From Sinohyriopsis cumingii (lineage: Eukaryota > Mollusca > Bivalvia > Unionida > Unionidae), in assembly GCA_028554795.2 (NCBI GenBank), contig CM068824.1, forward strand, positions 159,279,789 to 159,343,788: a stretch of DNA of 64,000 nt, read 5' to 3'. Both the position numbers and the translations under genes were made by a program. Under the pieces are notes generated by a model. It was not told where the DNA came from. It saw only the letters and a list, made by a program, of their open reading frames with translations, and made no database searches. Below, one piece after another: positions 61,901 to 64,000 of this stretch (positions are counted from its first letter, which is position 1; every line of letters starts with the position of its first letter).

Positions 61901-62607
61901 ACAACCAGCGGTTCTTCTCATCTGGACATTTAGCCAAGTCAAGTTTACATACCGGTAATATGTATATTGGGACTGAAACTTTTCCTGATGGGACTCCGAT
62001 TTTTACTAAAATAGGGGTCCCTGGCTCCTAGTTTTAAAATCATAGTGAAATGTCTGATATTCTCAAACCATTTTGAGTATTAGACTCATACTCAAGTACA
62101 AAACCTGAACTTAGATACTGTATGTGAGTGAATTTTAACATTCTGAGTACTAACTAAGGAACCAAAGTAATCATTCTACCTTTTACATTAGTTAAAATCA
62201 CACAGTGATAAAAATCTTCATACCATACCTTGAACTCCCTCAGGAAGTTTCTAAATACAGAGGCCAAATGTTCAGTGGCTTTGATGCTGACTTCTAGAAG
62301 CCTTATTTTGTCCATACACTAATATTATACTTTTTCACCCTTCTGATTCTGATCACCATAATAAAATGACCAACTCCTTTGTTCTGATCCAGCAATAGCT
62401 CATGTCAATCACAAAGCTAACAATACAAACAAGGTAGCCATGCTGCTATTTCCATTCACTTACCATATTTAAGTCAATGTGTATAAGTGTGGCTGCGTTG
62501 TGCTGTGCTGGACCATAGTCTGTTGTTGATTCTGTACGACGGTTCAGACCCTGTCGAAACTCTGTTGTGGCTTGAGTTGCATCTTTCAACAGCAAATGTG
62601 TGCCATT
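6032..62607 (-). CDS. CCDC78: CCDC78-like kinesin-related coiled-coil gene, partial, nine exons
   Basis: Exons, 5' to 3' on the minus strand, are 62607-62464, 28822-28626, 26165-25991, 25185-25054, 22172-22041, 18446-18360, 14937-14758, 11451-11272 and 6082-6032. All introns are GT-AG. All junctions are phase 0 except the one after the second exon, where GG joins T to make the Gly before DSKLTQLL. The joined frame is open for 426 codons. Codons 1-172 match the C-terminal half of a kinesin motor (DSKLTQLLRDELGGNCKT is the clearest block). The rest is coiled coil, and MQIENNKIREEAEATKFEL matches the DUF4472 region of CCDC78. CCDC78 acts at deuterosomes in centriole amplification; vertebrate copies are shorter and lack a full motor, while motor-bearing forms occur in invertebrates (family knowledge). 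The P-loop exons should lie beyond the window's right edge and the C-terminus beyond its left edge. The gene symbol is inferred from motif likeness. A different motor-coiled-coil paralogue is possible. Confidence 0.75.
7162..7278 (-). mobile_element. SINE family A, 5'-truncated copy 2
   Basis: Tail half only, flanked by perfect 13-bp target duplications AAAAGATTTTAGT at 7149-7161 and 7279-7291. It is nested in the RNase H part of the Jockey-like LINE, so it is younger than that LINE. Confidence 0.92.
7660..8680. repeat. LINE-derived minisatellite, 66-67 bp unit in two blocks
   Basis: About nine units at 7660-8247 and four to five at 8391-8680 contain GTTTAGATCCCACTAAAGAC and CATAATGCCATGGG. 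The minus strand of a unit reads VLVWLCRSLVGSKL. The blocks are separated by 8248-8390, which is duplicated at 8671-8815. The unit corresponds to the LLxLYRSLVRSKLDYG motif of Jockey-type LINEs. Confidence 0.9.
9653..10128. repeat. Minisatellite, about 26-bp unit
   Basis: About eighteen copies of a unit with CCTTAATCAATTATGTATGT followed by CACAGG or CATGGG. It abuts the 5' edge of the recognisable Jockey-like LINE. Confidence 0.95.
10430..11120. repeat. Minisatellite, about 21-bp unit, split by a SINE
   Basis: Units of the type ATAGTATAGCTGATCCTCAA run from 10795 to 11120. An isolated part lies at 10437-10462, before the SINE B insertion, so the SINE inserted into or beside an existing array. 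Confidence 0.9.
10478..10782 (-). mobile_element. SINE family B, copy 1 (diverged)
   Basis: The tRNA-like head lies on the minus strand at the right end (A-box-like and B-box-like GGGTTTGAACTC). The body shares CTAACACTAACCTCTAAATG, AAGTACCATTTTTACAAGTC and a TAGTGATATCTAGCACTG segment with the clean copy at 48297-48596. Confidence 0.88.
11272..11451 (-). CDS. CCDC78: Exon h: coiled-coil stalk
   Basis: This is a 180-nt, 60-codon phase-0 exon with acceptor TTCCTTTAG and donor GTGAGT. TKRNEDLSVELLNLVNAKAA then LMKQINAMVD forms a helix. A Ser/Gly/Pro-rich hinge (GEPSASMGDPDAE) follows, then a second helix, VSRVKALVMQNSSKKIR. Base composition is visibly richer in G and C than the flanking intron, as expected for coding sequence. 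Confidence 0.87.
11665..12135. repeat. Minisatellite, 28-bp unit
   Basis: About seventeen copies of AAAATCTTGACACAGCTTGC plus TAAATTGT, with a C/A variant (GCTTGC or GATTGC) scattered among units. Confidence 0.96.
12136..13034. other. Intron sequence, nothing recognised
   Basis: AT-rich intron sequence. It holds only a three-copy 18-bp run of AACTACCTGGATAATA type near 12757-12802. Confidence 0.6.
13035..13560. repeat. Minisatellite, 22-bp unit
   Basis: About twenty-three imperfect copies of AAAACTACTGAGAATGAATG plus AC. Both edges are more degenerate than the centre. Confidence 0.94.
13561..14214. other. Intron sequence, nothing recognised
   Basis: No repeat, exon or mobile element recognised. 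Confidence 0.55.
14215..14645. repeat. Two short degenerate tandem repeats
   Basis: At 14225-14350 there are about five copies of an AGTCACAGTAACCCACTTCA unit (about 26 bp). At 14400-14645 there is an imperfect series built on AGAGTTACAGAACAGA. Confidence 0.85.
14758..14937 (-). CDS. CCDC78: Exon g: coiled-coil stalk
   Basis: This is a 180-nt, 60-codon phase-0 exon with acceptor TTGACAG and donor GTGTGT. It begins ILILENELMEAQAEKD, which continues the DUF4472 register (LxLExxxLELE in vertebrate CCDC78). A basic/acidic helix follows, then LADEYVVLKTNYLAMVREH, similar to the LKDEYV segment of CCDC78. Confidence 0.87.
14970..15725. repeat. Minisatellite, 57-bp unit
   Basis: About thirteen copies of a unit containing GAAAGGCCCATTAATCTATG and AAAATTATAGAAAAGAGACA. 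Two subtypes (AGAAAAGAGACAAAAGG and AAAAAATGGATAAAAGG) interleave, which suggests unequal exchange or conversion. Confidence 0.95.
15726..16424. other. Intron sequence, nothing recognised
   Basis: AT-rich intron DNA without repeats or exons that I can support. Confidence 0.55.
16425..17010. repeat. Minisatellite, alternating 33-bp and 27-bp units
   Basis: Units GTAATGATTAACACTGGTAT with ACTGAGTGACATCA alternate with shorter units lacking CACTGG, so the real period is a 60-bp dimer in 16480-16690. It becomes degenerate after 16700. Because all lengths are multiples of three, both strands show long open frames (178 and 190 codons) that I do not regard as genes. Confidence 0.94.
17080..17950. 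repeat. Minisatellite, 77-bp unit with an internal dyad
   Basis: About eleven copies contain GTCTGTAAGGTGAAGGCTAG and ACTAGCCTCCAATGGTGACA. GGCTAGCAAATGACTAGCC within each unit is a short inverted repeat able to form a hairpin. The array is broken by a SINE fragment at 17389-17463. Confidence 0.95.
17389..17463 (-). mobile_element. SINE family A, 5'-truncated copy 3
   Basis: The (GTT)n/GGGGTTTAACGCCA tail and about 55 bp of body (TGGCGGCCAGTATTAATGG) sit inside the 77-bp array. The flanking CCAACAGGAGATTA matches the array itself, so a target duplication cannot be separated from the repeat. Confidence 0.9.
17951..18359. other. Intron sequence, nothing recognised
   Basis: No repeats or extra exons seen before exon f. 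Confidence 0.5.
18360..18446 (-). CDS. CCDC78: Exon f: DUF4472-like core
   Basis: This is an 87-nt, 29-codon phase-0 exon with acceptor AATGCCAG and donor GTAAGC. ISQSLVEMQIENNKIREEAE and then ATKFELTNK are the signature of the CCDC78 DUF4472 region, where human CCDC78 has an ISKELVDIQ block followed by an AEIFxLK block (recalled, not searched). This exon is the main reason for naming the gene CCDC78-like rather than a generic kinesin. Confidence 0.88.
18700..20100. repeat. Minisatellite, 18-bp unit, about 1.4 kb
   Basis: About 75 imperfect copies of an ACAGTTATACCAGACAGT unit. Early parts show a longer pattern (TACTGTTACAGAAGACAGTA spaced about 100 bp). Open frames through it arise because 18 is a multiple of three. 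Confidence 0.95.
20101..20640. other. Intron sequence, one transposon-end-like motif
   Basis: ACAGTAGAACCTTAGTGTCC at 20315 resembles a pogo/Tigger-type end, but no partner end was found nearby. Otherwise nothing is recognised. Confidence 0.4.
20650..21725. repeat. Related 32-bp and 62-bp minisatellites around a SINE
   Basis: Before the SINE are five 32-bp units (ACAAACATTGTGACTCATGG, TAATACACAT). After it are about ten 62-bp units made of two similar halves (ATACAAATATTATGATTCGT and ATAAAAACATTATAAGTCAT). The halves resemble the 32-bp unit, so all derive from one ancestral repeat of about 31 bp. Confidence 0.94.
20815..21056 (-). mobile_element. SINE family A, full-length copy 4
   Basis: This is a 242-bp clean copy. 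On the minus strand the head is GGCCCTGAGTGGCCGAGTGG (A box) and GGGTTCGAGTC (B box), a Leu/Ser-tRNA-like promoter. The tail ends TTAAACCCCACAACAA. Flanking 12-bp duplications, GTAAATACT(C/T)GT, lie at 20803-20814 and 21057-21068. It sits inside the repeat array above. Confidence 0.96.
22041..22172 (-). CDS. CCDC78: Exon e: coiled-coil stalk
   Basis: This is a 132-nt, 44-codon phase-0 exon with acceptor ATTTCAG and donor GTTTGT. LRLRDDNERLRNRMESMQ, followed by LSQQLLLTEEEKLK, is strongly charged with leucines at heptad spacing, typical of a parallel coiled coil. The length equals that of exon d. In CCDC78 relatives the segment before the DUF4472 block has this EEKLxISKxLVDLQIENNK flow, which continues into the next exon. 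Confidence 0.88.
22330..22855. repeat. Minisatellite, about 59-bp unit (main block)
   Basis: About nine copies contain AGTTCAACAGCATACAATAC and AGCTGGATAGGTCCCAGTGC. The array continues at 24396 after a transposon insertion. Confidence 0.95.
22856..24395. mobile_element. pogo/Tigger-like DNA transposon remnant, TA target
   Basis: The ends are imperfect inverted repeats: CAGTAAAAC-TGTTACGAGCGAC at left and CAGTAAAACCTGTTATGAGAGAC at right (read inward). They are flanked by TA at 22854-22855 and 24396-24397, and the 59-bp array resumes in register on either side. The CAGTRRAACC start plus TA target is typical of pogo/Tigger elements. The 1540-bp interior has no intact transposase frame, so it is non-autonomous or decayed. 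Confidence 0.8.
24396..24660. repeat. Tail of the 59-bp array and a short 21-bp repeat
   Basis: 24398-24470 holds the last 59-bp unit and part of another (AGCTGGATAGGTCCCAGTGC). 24555-24640 holds about four copies of an AAATAAACTAATTACTGGCA unit. Confidence 0.85.
25054..25185 (-). CDS. CCDC78: Exon d: neck and start of the coiled coil
   Basis: This is a 132-nt, 44-codon phase-0 exon with acceptor TTTGCAG and donor GTAAGA. HLVTQYRAQIIDLRQQ is a heptad-like helix following the neck. A short Gly/Pro linker (SGIGPAPM) comes next, then VGDIKETIRQLETEN, a second helix start. The placement directly after the kinesin neck fits a motor-to-stalk transition. Confidence 0.87.
25258..25535. repeat. Minisatellite, 25-bp unit
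   Basis: Eleven copies of GGAATCATTAATAAACACCG plus TC(T/G)GA. It lies in the shortest intron of the gene (805 bp). Confidence 0.96.
25991..26165 (-). CDS. CCDC78: Exon c: kinesin motor C-terminus and neck
   Basis: This is a 175-nt exon; the acceptor TTTGTAG precedes T GAT TCA AAG and the donor GTAACC follows CAG. It begins with DSKLTQLLRDELGGNCKT, the best-conserved kinesin block (DSKLTxLLxDSLGGNxKT). LKPQIDPSVLTSVLQFSTRV and VTQVKNFPIVNDSFAQ then match the last motor helix and neck (TLxTLRYAxRAKxIKNxPxxNE). This exon gives the firmest family assignment in the window. Confidence 0.92.
26634..26790. repeat. Minisatellite, about 25-bp unit
   Basis: Six copies of GCTGATAACATGAGTAGACT plus GGTT. 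Confidence 0.92.
26791..27689. other. Intron sequence with a two-copy 70-bp duplication
   Basis: GAACTAAAGCCTTGTAACTC, AAAACTGCCAGGATCTAA and GTAGTAGATAATT occur twice, at about 27229-27297 and 27300-27370. Nothing else is recognised. Confidence 0.65.
27690..28485 (-). mobile_element. RTE-like LINE fragment, RT C-terminus and tail
   Basis: Minus-strand reading shows a FADD-like catalytic relic (about 28445), TLLAVDKFTYLGSTL (about 28245), HAKKLNHFHMGCLRKLMKI and RWQDRVQNIEILTEAGIPS (28090-27965), and SQLRWAGLLTRM (about 27930). These are standard C-terminal motifs of RTE-type and related LINEs. Several frameshifts and stops make it a dead 5'-truncated copy in the intron between exons b and c. 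Confidence 0.85.
28626..28822 (-). CDS. CCDC78: Exon b: kinesin motor, switch II region
   Basis: This is a 197-nt exon with acceptor TTTCAG and donor GTAATG. It encodes 65 codons plus GG, the only non-phase-0 junction seen. ACFTIVELPGLEKLSDDP aligns with the kinesin strand and switch II block (LxxVDLAGSE). The Asp of DxxGxE is Glu here and the motif reads ELPGLE, so the nucleotide-sensing geometry is altered. LSKALIALNQVVTSLSSN matches the kinesin helix alpha-4 (NKSLxALGxVIxAL). The exon ends in RVISYG, equivalent to VPYR just before DSKLT. Confidence 0.88.
28823..30360. other. Start of the 33.6-kb intron
   Basis: A 42-bp repeat of about three copies (ATTGCTTTGTGTTTGTCTTC, AATGCATTCTATGTACA) lies at 29440-29575. 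TACAGTGGAACCCTGTTATA at 29166 looks like a pogo-type end without a partner. No further exon seen. Confidence 0.6.
30361..34310. repeat. Large 66-bp minisatellite, about 60 copies
   Basis: The unit contains GGATTCACTCTTACAGATGT, AATAAGATTGGTCAATGAAT and ACACATGTTGATACTCTAAT. Variants (AAATATCATGG, ATTATTATGG, ATGTTCATGG, shortened CTATTATGG) form higher-order patterns: one block recurs after 594 bp (nine units) and another after 1308 bp. The minus strand reads an open 22-residue repeat (RVSTCVFIDQSYYICKSES core) for up to 377 codons. I treat this as a consequence of the 66-bp period. It lies wholly within the intron between exons a and b. Confidence 0.97.
34311..34870. other. Intron sequence, nothing recognised
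   Basis: AT-rich intron DNA up to the 6-bp target duplication of the next element. Confidence 0.5.
34871..35640. mobile_element. TIR element copy 1 with 6-bp target duplication
   Basis: The inverted ends are CAGACCTGCCAACCCTGACG at left and CAGACCTGCCAACTCTTATG at right (inward). The 6-bp direct flanks are CACTGC at 34865-34870 and 35641-35646. It is 770 bp long. Two minus-strand open frames of 95 and 71 codons are fragments. One (WFIHVLFGFGFHLRISKIS) is also seen in copy 2, but I cannot assign it to a transposase. The element is non-autonomous or decayed. Confidence 0.88.
35641..36184. other. Degenerate AT-rich repeat
   Basis: Weak repetition of the type CCCTGCATTTAGATAATTAAAC with CATATCTAATATT, spaced about 60 bp. 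It is too degenerate to define a unit. Confidence 0.5.
36185..37030. repeat. Tandem repeat, about 98-bp unit, with transposon-end-like start
   Basis: Six clear units, spaced 93-101 bp, begin TACAGTGGTCCCTCATTAAA and continue GTGTACAGTGTTAAAGTCAA. Two subtypes (CCCCTCATCATGC and TCCCTCATTAAAATGCC) alternate at first. Degenerate copies continue to about 37030. Confidence 0.93.
37031..37969. other. Intron sequence with a GT microsatellite and weak repeats
   Basis: A GTGTGTGTATGTGTATG run lies near 37050-37078. After it there are loosely repeated phrases (CCAAGTTTGATCAAAATCAG, AAGATCTTGA) spaced roughly 120 bp, an ancient decayed tandem repeat. Confidence 0.55.
37970..38512. repeat. Minisatellite, 40-bp unit
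   Basis: About thirteen copies of CAGCCAATCAGAAGTGTGAC plus CTCCAGAGGGGTAACAAACT. The AGCCAATCAG core, repeated every 40 bp, contains a CCAAT-box match. Confidence 0.95.
38771..39018 (-). mobile_element. SINE family A, full-length copy 5
   Basis: This 248-bp copy is flanked by perfect 13-bp duplications AATTTTAGATTGT at 38758-38770 and 39019-39031. A-box-like GAGTGGCCGAGTGGTCTAAA lies on the minus strand at the right end, and the (GTT)n tail at the left. Confidence 0.96.
39032..39699. other. Intron sequence, nothing recognised
   Basis: No repeat or exon recognised. Confidence 0.5.
39700..40950. repeat. Minisatellite, 41-bp unit, left block
   Basis: About thirty copies of CCCCATTTAGTGTATTAGCA plus GATATCCCTGTGCAATTTACT. 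Several one- and two-base length variants occur (CTCCCATT, GCAATATCC). It continues at 43028 beyond a LINE insertion. Confidence 0.97.
40951..43027 (-). mobile_element. L2/CR1-like LINE, 5'-truncated, inserted in a minisatellite
   Basis: This 2077-bp minus-strand insertion has an (ATT)n 3' tail at 40951-40993, preceded by the GCGCTTAGAGC and GGCGCTATACAAAGTCCTCA 3' end typical of L2/CR1-type LINEs. Reading from the right, it encodes the pre-RT segment (42993-42697), RT N-terminus (42758-42489, LKNYRPVSNLPFI), RT core (42343-41534) and the C-terminal tail (41541-41173). The 41-bp array resumes in register at both ends, so it is a simple insertion. Frame breaks make it inactive. Confidence 0.93.
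41534..42343 (-). pseudogene. Reverse transcriptase core of the L2/CR1-like LINE
   Basis: The 269-codon frame contains LTLLDLSAAFDTIDHDILL (RT motif A), GVPQGSVLGP (motif B), and QLYADDTQIY (catalytic YADD), in normal order. VLGP is repeated immediately after the first copy through a 12-bp tandem duplication (near 42093-42116). The C-terminal segment, ending in KRALKTHLFRLQEQT at 41173, is in another frame, so at least one frameshift separates them; another break lies upstream between 42343 and 42489. It acted in target-primed reverse transcription when intact. Confidence 0.92.
43028..43830. repeat. Minisatellite, 41-bp unit, right block
   Basis: About nineteen copies continue the left block. 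This side has private variants (TTAGCTGATATCC, CCCCACCTAGTGT) not common on the left, so the two blocks have evolved separately or differed before the LINE entered. Decayed units continue to about 44050. Confidence 0.96.
44051..44275 (-). mobile_element. SINE family A, diverged copy 6
   Basis: The tail is equivalent to TTAAACCCCAACA and the body has TACATGGTGGCCAGTAT and GCAAGCTTTCTCACATACCC. The head is at the right end on the minus strand (GAGTGGTCTAAAG). It sits in the decayed end of the 41-bp array. No clear target duplication was seen. Confidence 0.88.
44276..44834. other. Intron sequence, nothing recognised
   Basis: Very AT-rich, with no repeat unit or exon recognised. Confidence 0.5.
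44835..45065. repeat. Minisatellite, 45-bp unit
   Basis: Five copies of TTGAAATTAGCCCAAGGCTA plus ATAAATTTCCTGTCGGACAT and GTAGT. Confidence 0.94.
45066..47099. other. Intron sequence with one possible tRNA-SINE relic
   Basis: At about 45880-46025 the minus strand reads a tRNA-like head (TGGCTCAGCAGGGAAG, then GGTTGCAGGTTGGATTC). It may be an old SINE of a third type. A three-copy CATAACCCTTATCCTTCCT run lies near 46157-46218. Nothing else is recognised. Confidence 0.4.
47392..48132. mobile_element. TIR element copy 2 with 6-bp target duplication
   Basis: This 741-bp relative of the element at 34871, in the same orientation, has ends CAGACCTGCCAACCCTGACG and CAGACCTGCCAACTCTTACA (inward). 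Its 6-bp flanks are CAATTT at 47386-47391 and 48133-48138. It sits inside the degenerate 150-bp repeat, splitting the phrase GCACAATTTTCATTCAG. No intact transposase. Confidence 0.9.
48297..48596 (-). mobile_element. SINE family B, copy 2 (clean)
   Basis: The tRNA-like head lies on the minus strand at the right end (GGTGGCCCAGTGGTTAGAGC as A box, GTGGGTTCGTTCCCC as B box). The body contains GGTTAGTGTTAGGACTGGTC, and a GT-rich tail lies at the left end. Flanking 9-bp duplications ACACTAGAA are at 48288-48296 and 48597-48605. Confidence 0.95.
50111..51619. other. Intron sequence, nothing recognised
   Basis: No repeat unit, mobile element or exon recognised. A 105-codon minus-strand open frame at 51118-51435 has no recognisable domain. 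Confidence 0.5.
51620..52032. repeat. Minisatellite, 34-bp unit
   Basis: Twelve copies of ATTAGTTAAAAGTCAGTATT plus GGGACGGAATGAAT, with GTCAATTTTGGG and GGGACAG variants interleaved. Confidence 0.96.
52033..53039. other. Intron sequence, nothing recognised
   Basis: No feature recognised. Confidence 0.5.
53040..53870 (-). mobile_element. Tandem array of a tRNA-SINE-like unit, four copies
   Basis: Four units spaced about 219, 235 and 236 bp each carry, on the minus strand, TGGCTCAGATGGTTCAAATG (tRNA A-box-like), then GGGAGGT(CCTGG)GTTT as a weak B box, and a shared body (CACTTAACTGCACCCTCCC on the plus strand). Copies are about 75-80 percent alike by eye. The units resemble SINEs but are arranged head to tail. 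Confidence 0.8.
53880..54910. repeat. Degenerate tandem repeat, about 145 bp
   Basis: About seven copies share, in order, TTTTCTATTTTTAGTAACA, GGCCATATTTGATG, TTCATGCTAGAATGCTTTCT, TTTGGTCAAATTCTGTT and TTTTGAGAAG. They are strongly diverged from one another. Confidence 0.82.
54911..55914. other. Intron sequence, nothing recognised
   Basis: AT-rich intron DNA without a repeat or exon I can support. Confidence 0.5.
55915..56102. repeat. Minisatellite, 20-bp half-units in a 40-bp dimer
   Basis: About nine half-units alternate between GTCCTTCTTGATTTGACAAA and CACCCCTCTTGTTTTGACAA. Confidence 0.92.
56103..56849. other. Intron sequence, nothing recognised
   Basis: No feature recognised. Confidence 0.5.
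56850..58172. repeat. Minisatellite, 35-bp unit, about 38 copies
   Basis: The unit is CATGTCAAGAGAAGGTCTTA plus GGCATTGAATGCATA. Variant classes (AAGATAAGG, AATTTAAGG, GGCACTGAA) cluster locally, as expected from unequal exchange. Confidence 0.97.
58200..58700. repeat. Diverged tandem repeat, about 140 bp
   Basis: Three and a half copies begin CAGTGACCTTGGCCTTTGAC and continue with AAGTGCAAGCCATC and GTCAAGTTATTGTGCAGAAA. The CTTGACCTTTGACC phrase occurs as a dispersed repeat in marine invertebrate genomes (from memory). Confidence 0.85.
58701..59624. other. Intron sequence, nothing recognised
   Basis: No feature recognised. Confidence 0.5.
59697..60799. mobile_element. pogo-like TA-flanked element 2
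   Basis: The ends are CAGTGGTGAGGG at left and CAGTGGTCCCCC at right (inward), flanked by TA at 59695-59696 and 60800-60801. It is inserted in a repeat of about 70 bp: TACTTCCACAGATCTCCTAC lies left at 59629 and TACTTCCACAGATTTTCTAT starts right at 60800. The 1103-bp interior has no long transposase frame. TIR similarity beyond 7 bp is weak, so the boundaries rest mainly on the flank match. Confidence 0.6.
60802..61134. other. Intron sequence, remainder of the 70-bp repeat
   Basis: The first 70 bp repeat the flank of the element above. The rest is not recognised. Confidence 0.5.
61135..61530. repeat. Tandem repeat, about 148-bp unit
   Basis: Two and a half copies share TGATATTTACAATGACTGAA, GTCATTATAAGAGTACA and CTTCGACTAGCTGCTGAGT. 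Confidence 0.9.
61531..62228. other. Intron sequence, nothing recognised
   Basis: No feature recognised. It ends at the candidate exon 62229-62318. Confidence 0.5.
62229..62318 (-). CDS. Candidate extra exon or alternative first exon (uncertain)
   Basis: The minus strand has a 90-nt open segment, in phase 0, ending at a good donor (TTCAAG then GTATGG). It encodes an amphipathic-looking peptide that includes KATEHLASVFRNFLREFK, with an ATG as its second codon. The upstream AG has no pyrimidine tract, so the acceptor is weak. If spliced between exons a and b it would add 30 residues to the loop before switch II without breaking the frame. It could instead be an alternative 5' exon starting at that ATG, or a chance open frame. 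Confidence 0.25.
62464..62607 (-). CDS. CCDC78: Exon a: kinesin motor, switch I region
   Basis: This is a 144-nt, 48-codon phase-0 exon. The acceptor TTTTCAG precedes AAT GGC, and the donor GTAAGT follows ATG. The residues NGTHLLLKDATQATTEFRQG correspond to the kinesin segment before switch I (the helix with the EVxxLL/G pattern). DYGPAQHNAATLIHIDL then aligns with the N-x-x-SSRSH switch I block and the strand after it (SRSHxIFxIxI in active kinesins). The serines and arginine of SSRSH are missing here, which argues against normal ATP hydrolysis. The preceding exons, which should hold the P-loop GQTxxGKT, are not in the window. Confidence 0.8.
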
Positions 62608-63159
62608 CTGAAAATTGAGCAACAAATCTAAACGTGTGTTTTTAGTGTTACATTTTCTAAAAAATTTCTCTACTTTATTCATCAAAAACATGTCTCTGTT
62701 TGTGAAAGAAAACTCCTGAGTAATAGTTTTCCTCTATTAATGAGATCCCATTTGAAATTTTATTTGATGAATCTCCATGACATCTATTTAATCTTCTTTG
62801 AAATCAATTATTTAAAGATTAGAACATCACAGAAGGTATAACTAACTTCCCATCATCTTGTATCTACATTTATGTATTCAGCCATAAGTCTTTAACATAT
62901 ATATACACACACACACAAACAAATCTGTCTATCACCTATATAGTACTCAAACTGAATTGCCAGCATTTAACTCCATCTCCCTAATGTTTTTTCTTCAAAC
63001 ATTATGTTCTTTAAAACCTTTCTTTTAATAAAATTTAATTGTTTAACAAGATACTACTTTTCATTTCTTCTAAATTATACATTCATCCATTCCAAATATA
63101 ATCTTTTCAGAAATGGTAAATACTGGAAACAAACAACAAAAATAGAGGATATAACATGA
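62608..63159. other. Intron upstream of exon a, nothing recognised
   Basis: Contains a short TATATACACACACACAC run near 62897. No kinesin exon is visible between here and the window end. Confidence 0.55.
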
Positions 63160-64000
63160 ATGTGTTTGCATATGCTAATGATACATCTGAATGTGTCCAC
63201 TTATACTAATAATACATCTGAATGTGTCCACTTATACTAATGATACATCTGAACGTGTCCACTTATACTAATGATACATCGATATTAATGACATCAAACG
63301 TGTCCACTTATACTAATGATACATCTGAATATATCCACTTATACTAATGATACATCTGAATTTGTCCACTTACACTAATGATATATATGAATGTATCCAC
63401 TTATACTAATGATACATTGAATGTTTCCACTTATACTAATGATACATCTGAATATATCCACTTATACTAATGATACATCGAATGTGTCCACTTATACTAA
63501 TGATACATCTGAATTTGTCCACTTACACTAATGATATGTATGAATGCGTTTACATATGCTAATGACACATCTGAATGTGTCCACTTATATTAAGGATACA
63601 TCTGAAAGTGTCCACTTATAGTAATGATACATAACAATTTGTCCACTTACAGCTGTTGCGGGTTTTAACGCCATTTTCAGCACACGATAGGCTATACATG
63701 GCGGCCAGTATTAATGGTGGACAAAGAACCCAGGAAAACACCGGAAAGAACCACTGACCCACGAGAAGCTACTGGCAAGCTTTCTCACATACCCACATTA
63801 GCTGAATCCGAGACTCGAACCCACGCAAACAGAGGTGAGATGGCAGTGATCCGTAGCGGAGAACGCTTTAGACCACTCAGCCACTCGAGGCCCCGTCCAC
63901 TTATAGTAATGATACATAAACATTTGTCCACTTATACTAATAATACATATGATTGTGTCTGCTTATACTAATGATTTATCTGAATGTGTCCACTTATACT
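63160..64000. repeat. Minisatellite, 31-bp unit, interrupted by a SINE
   Basis: About sixteen copies before 63650 and at least three after 63895 contain GTCCACTTATACTAATGATA and CATCTGAAT. The array runs off the right edge of the window. Confidence 0.95.
63652..63894 (-). mobile_element. SINE family A, full-length copy 7
   Basis: This is a clean copy with GAGTGGCTGAGTGGTCTAAA and GGGTTCGAGTC on the minus strand. The flanks GTCCACTTACAG and GTCCACTTATAG could be a 12-bp target duplication, but they also match the array unit. Confidence 0.94.

Overview
The window is animal nuclear DNA: AT-rich, with GT-AG introns, tRNA-derived SINEs, three kinds of LINE and well over a third of its length in minisatellite arrays. 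The repeat content resembles a mollusc or other lophotrochozoan. That placement is inference from the style of the repeats, not from a match I could run.

I can support one host gene. It lies on the minus strand and runs from high to low coordinates through nearly the whole window. Nine exons between 62607 and 6032 join in frame (1278 nt, 426 codons). The first three encode the second half of a kinesin-type motor domain, and the other six encode a coiled coil with the DUF4472-like signature of CCDC78. Both gene ends lie outside the window. CCDC78 is known as a deuterosome and centriole-amplification protein of multiciliated cells. The motor half carries degenerate switch I and switch II motifs, so it looks like a pseudo-kinesin. 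Its first intron in the window is 33.6 kb and splits the motor just before switch II.

Everything else is intronic or lies downstream of the last recognised exon. Every intron holds at least one tandem array, with units from 18 to about 150 bp. The largest is a 66-bp array of about 60 copies (30361-34310) with 594-bp and 1308-bp higher-order repeats. Mobile elements include a Jockey-like LINE (6555-9650), an RTE-like LINE fragment (27690-28485), an L2/CR1-like LINE (40951-43027), seven copies of one tRNA-SINE family, two of another, a tandem array of a third SINE-like unit, two TA-flanked pogo-like elements and two copies of a TIR element with 6-bp target duplications. Many of these sit inside minisatellites.

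Two patterns stand out. First, the minisatellite at 7660-8680 is built from the Jockey-like LINE's own coding sequence, so its origin can be read directly. Second, every retroelement I could orient lies on the minus strand, the sense strand of the host gene.

I found no prokaryotic feature, CRISPR array, stand-alone rRNA or tRNA gene, or complete second host gene.
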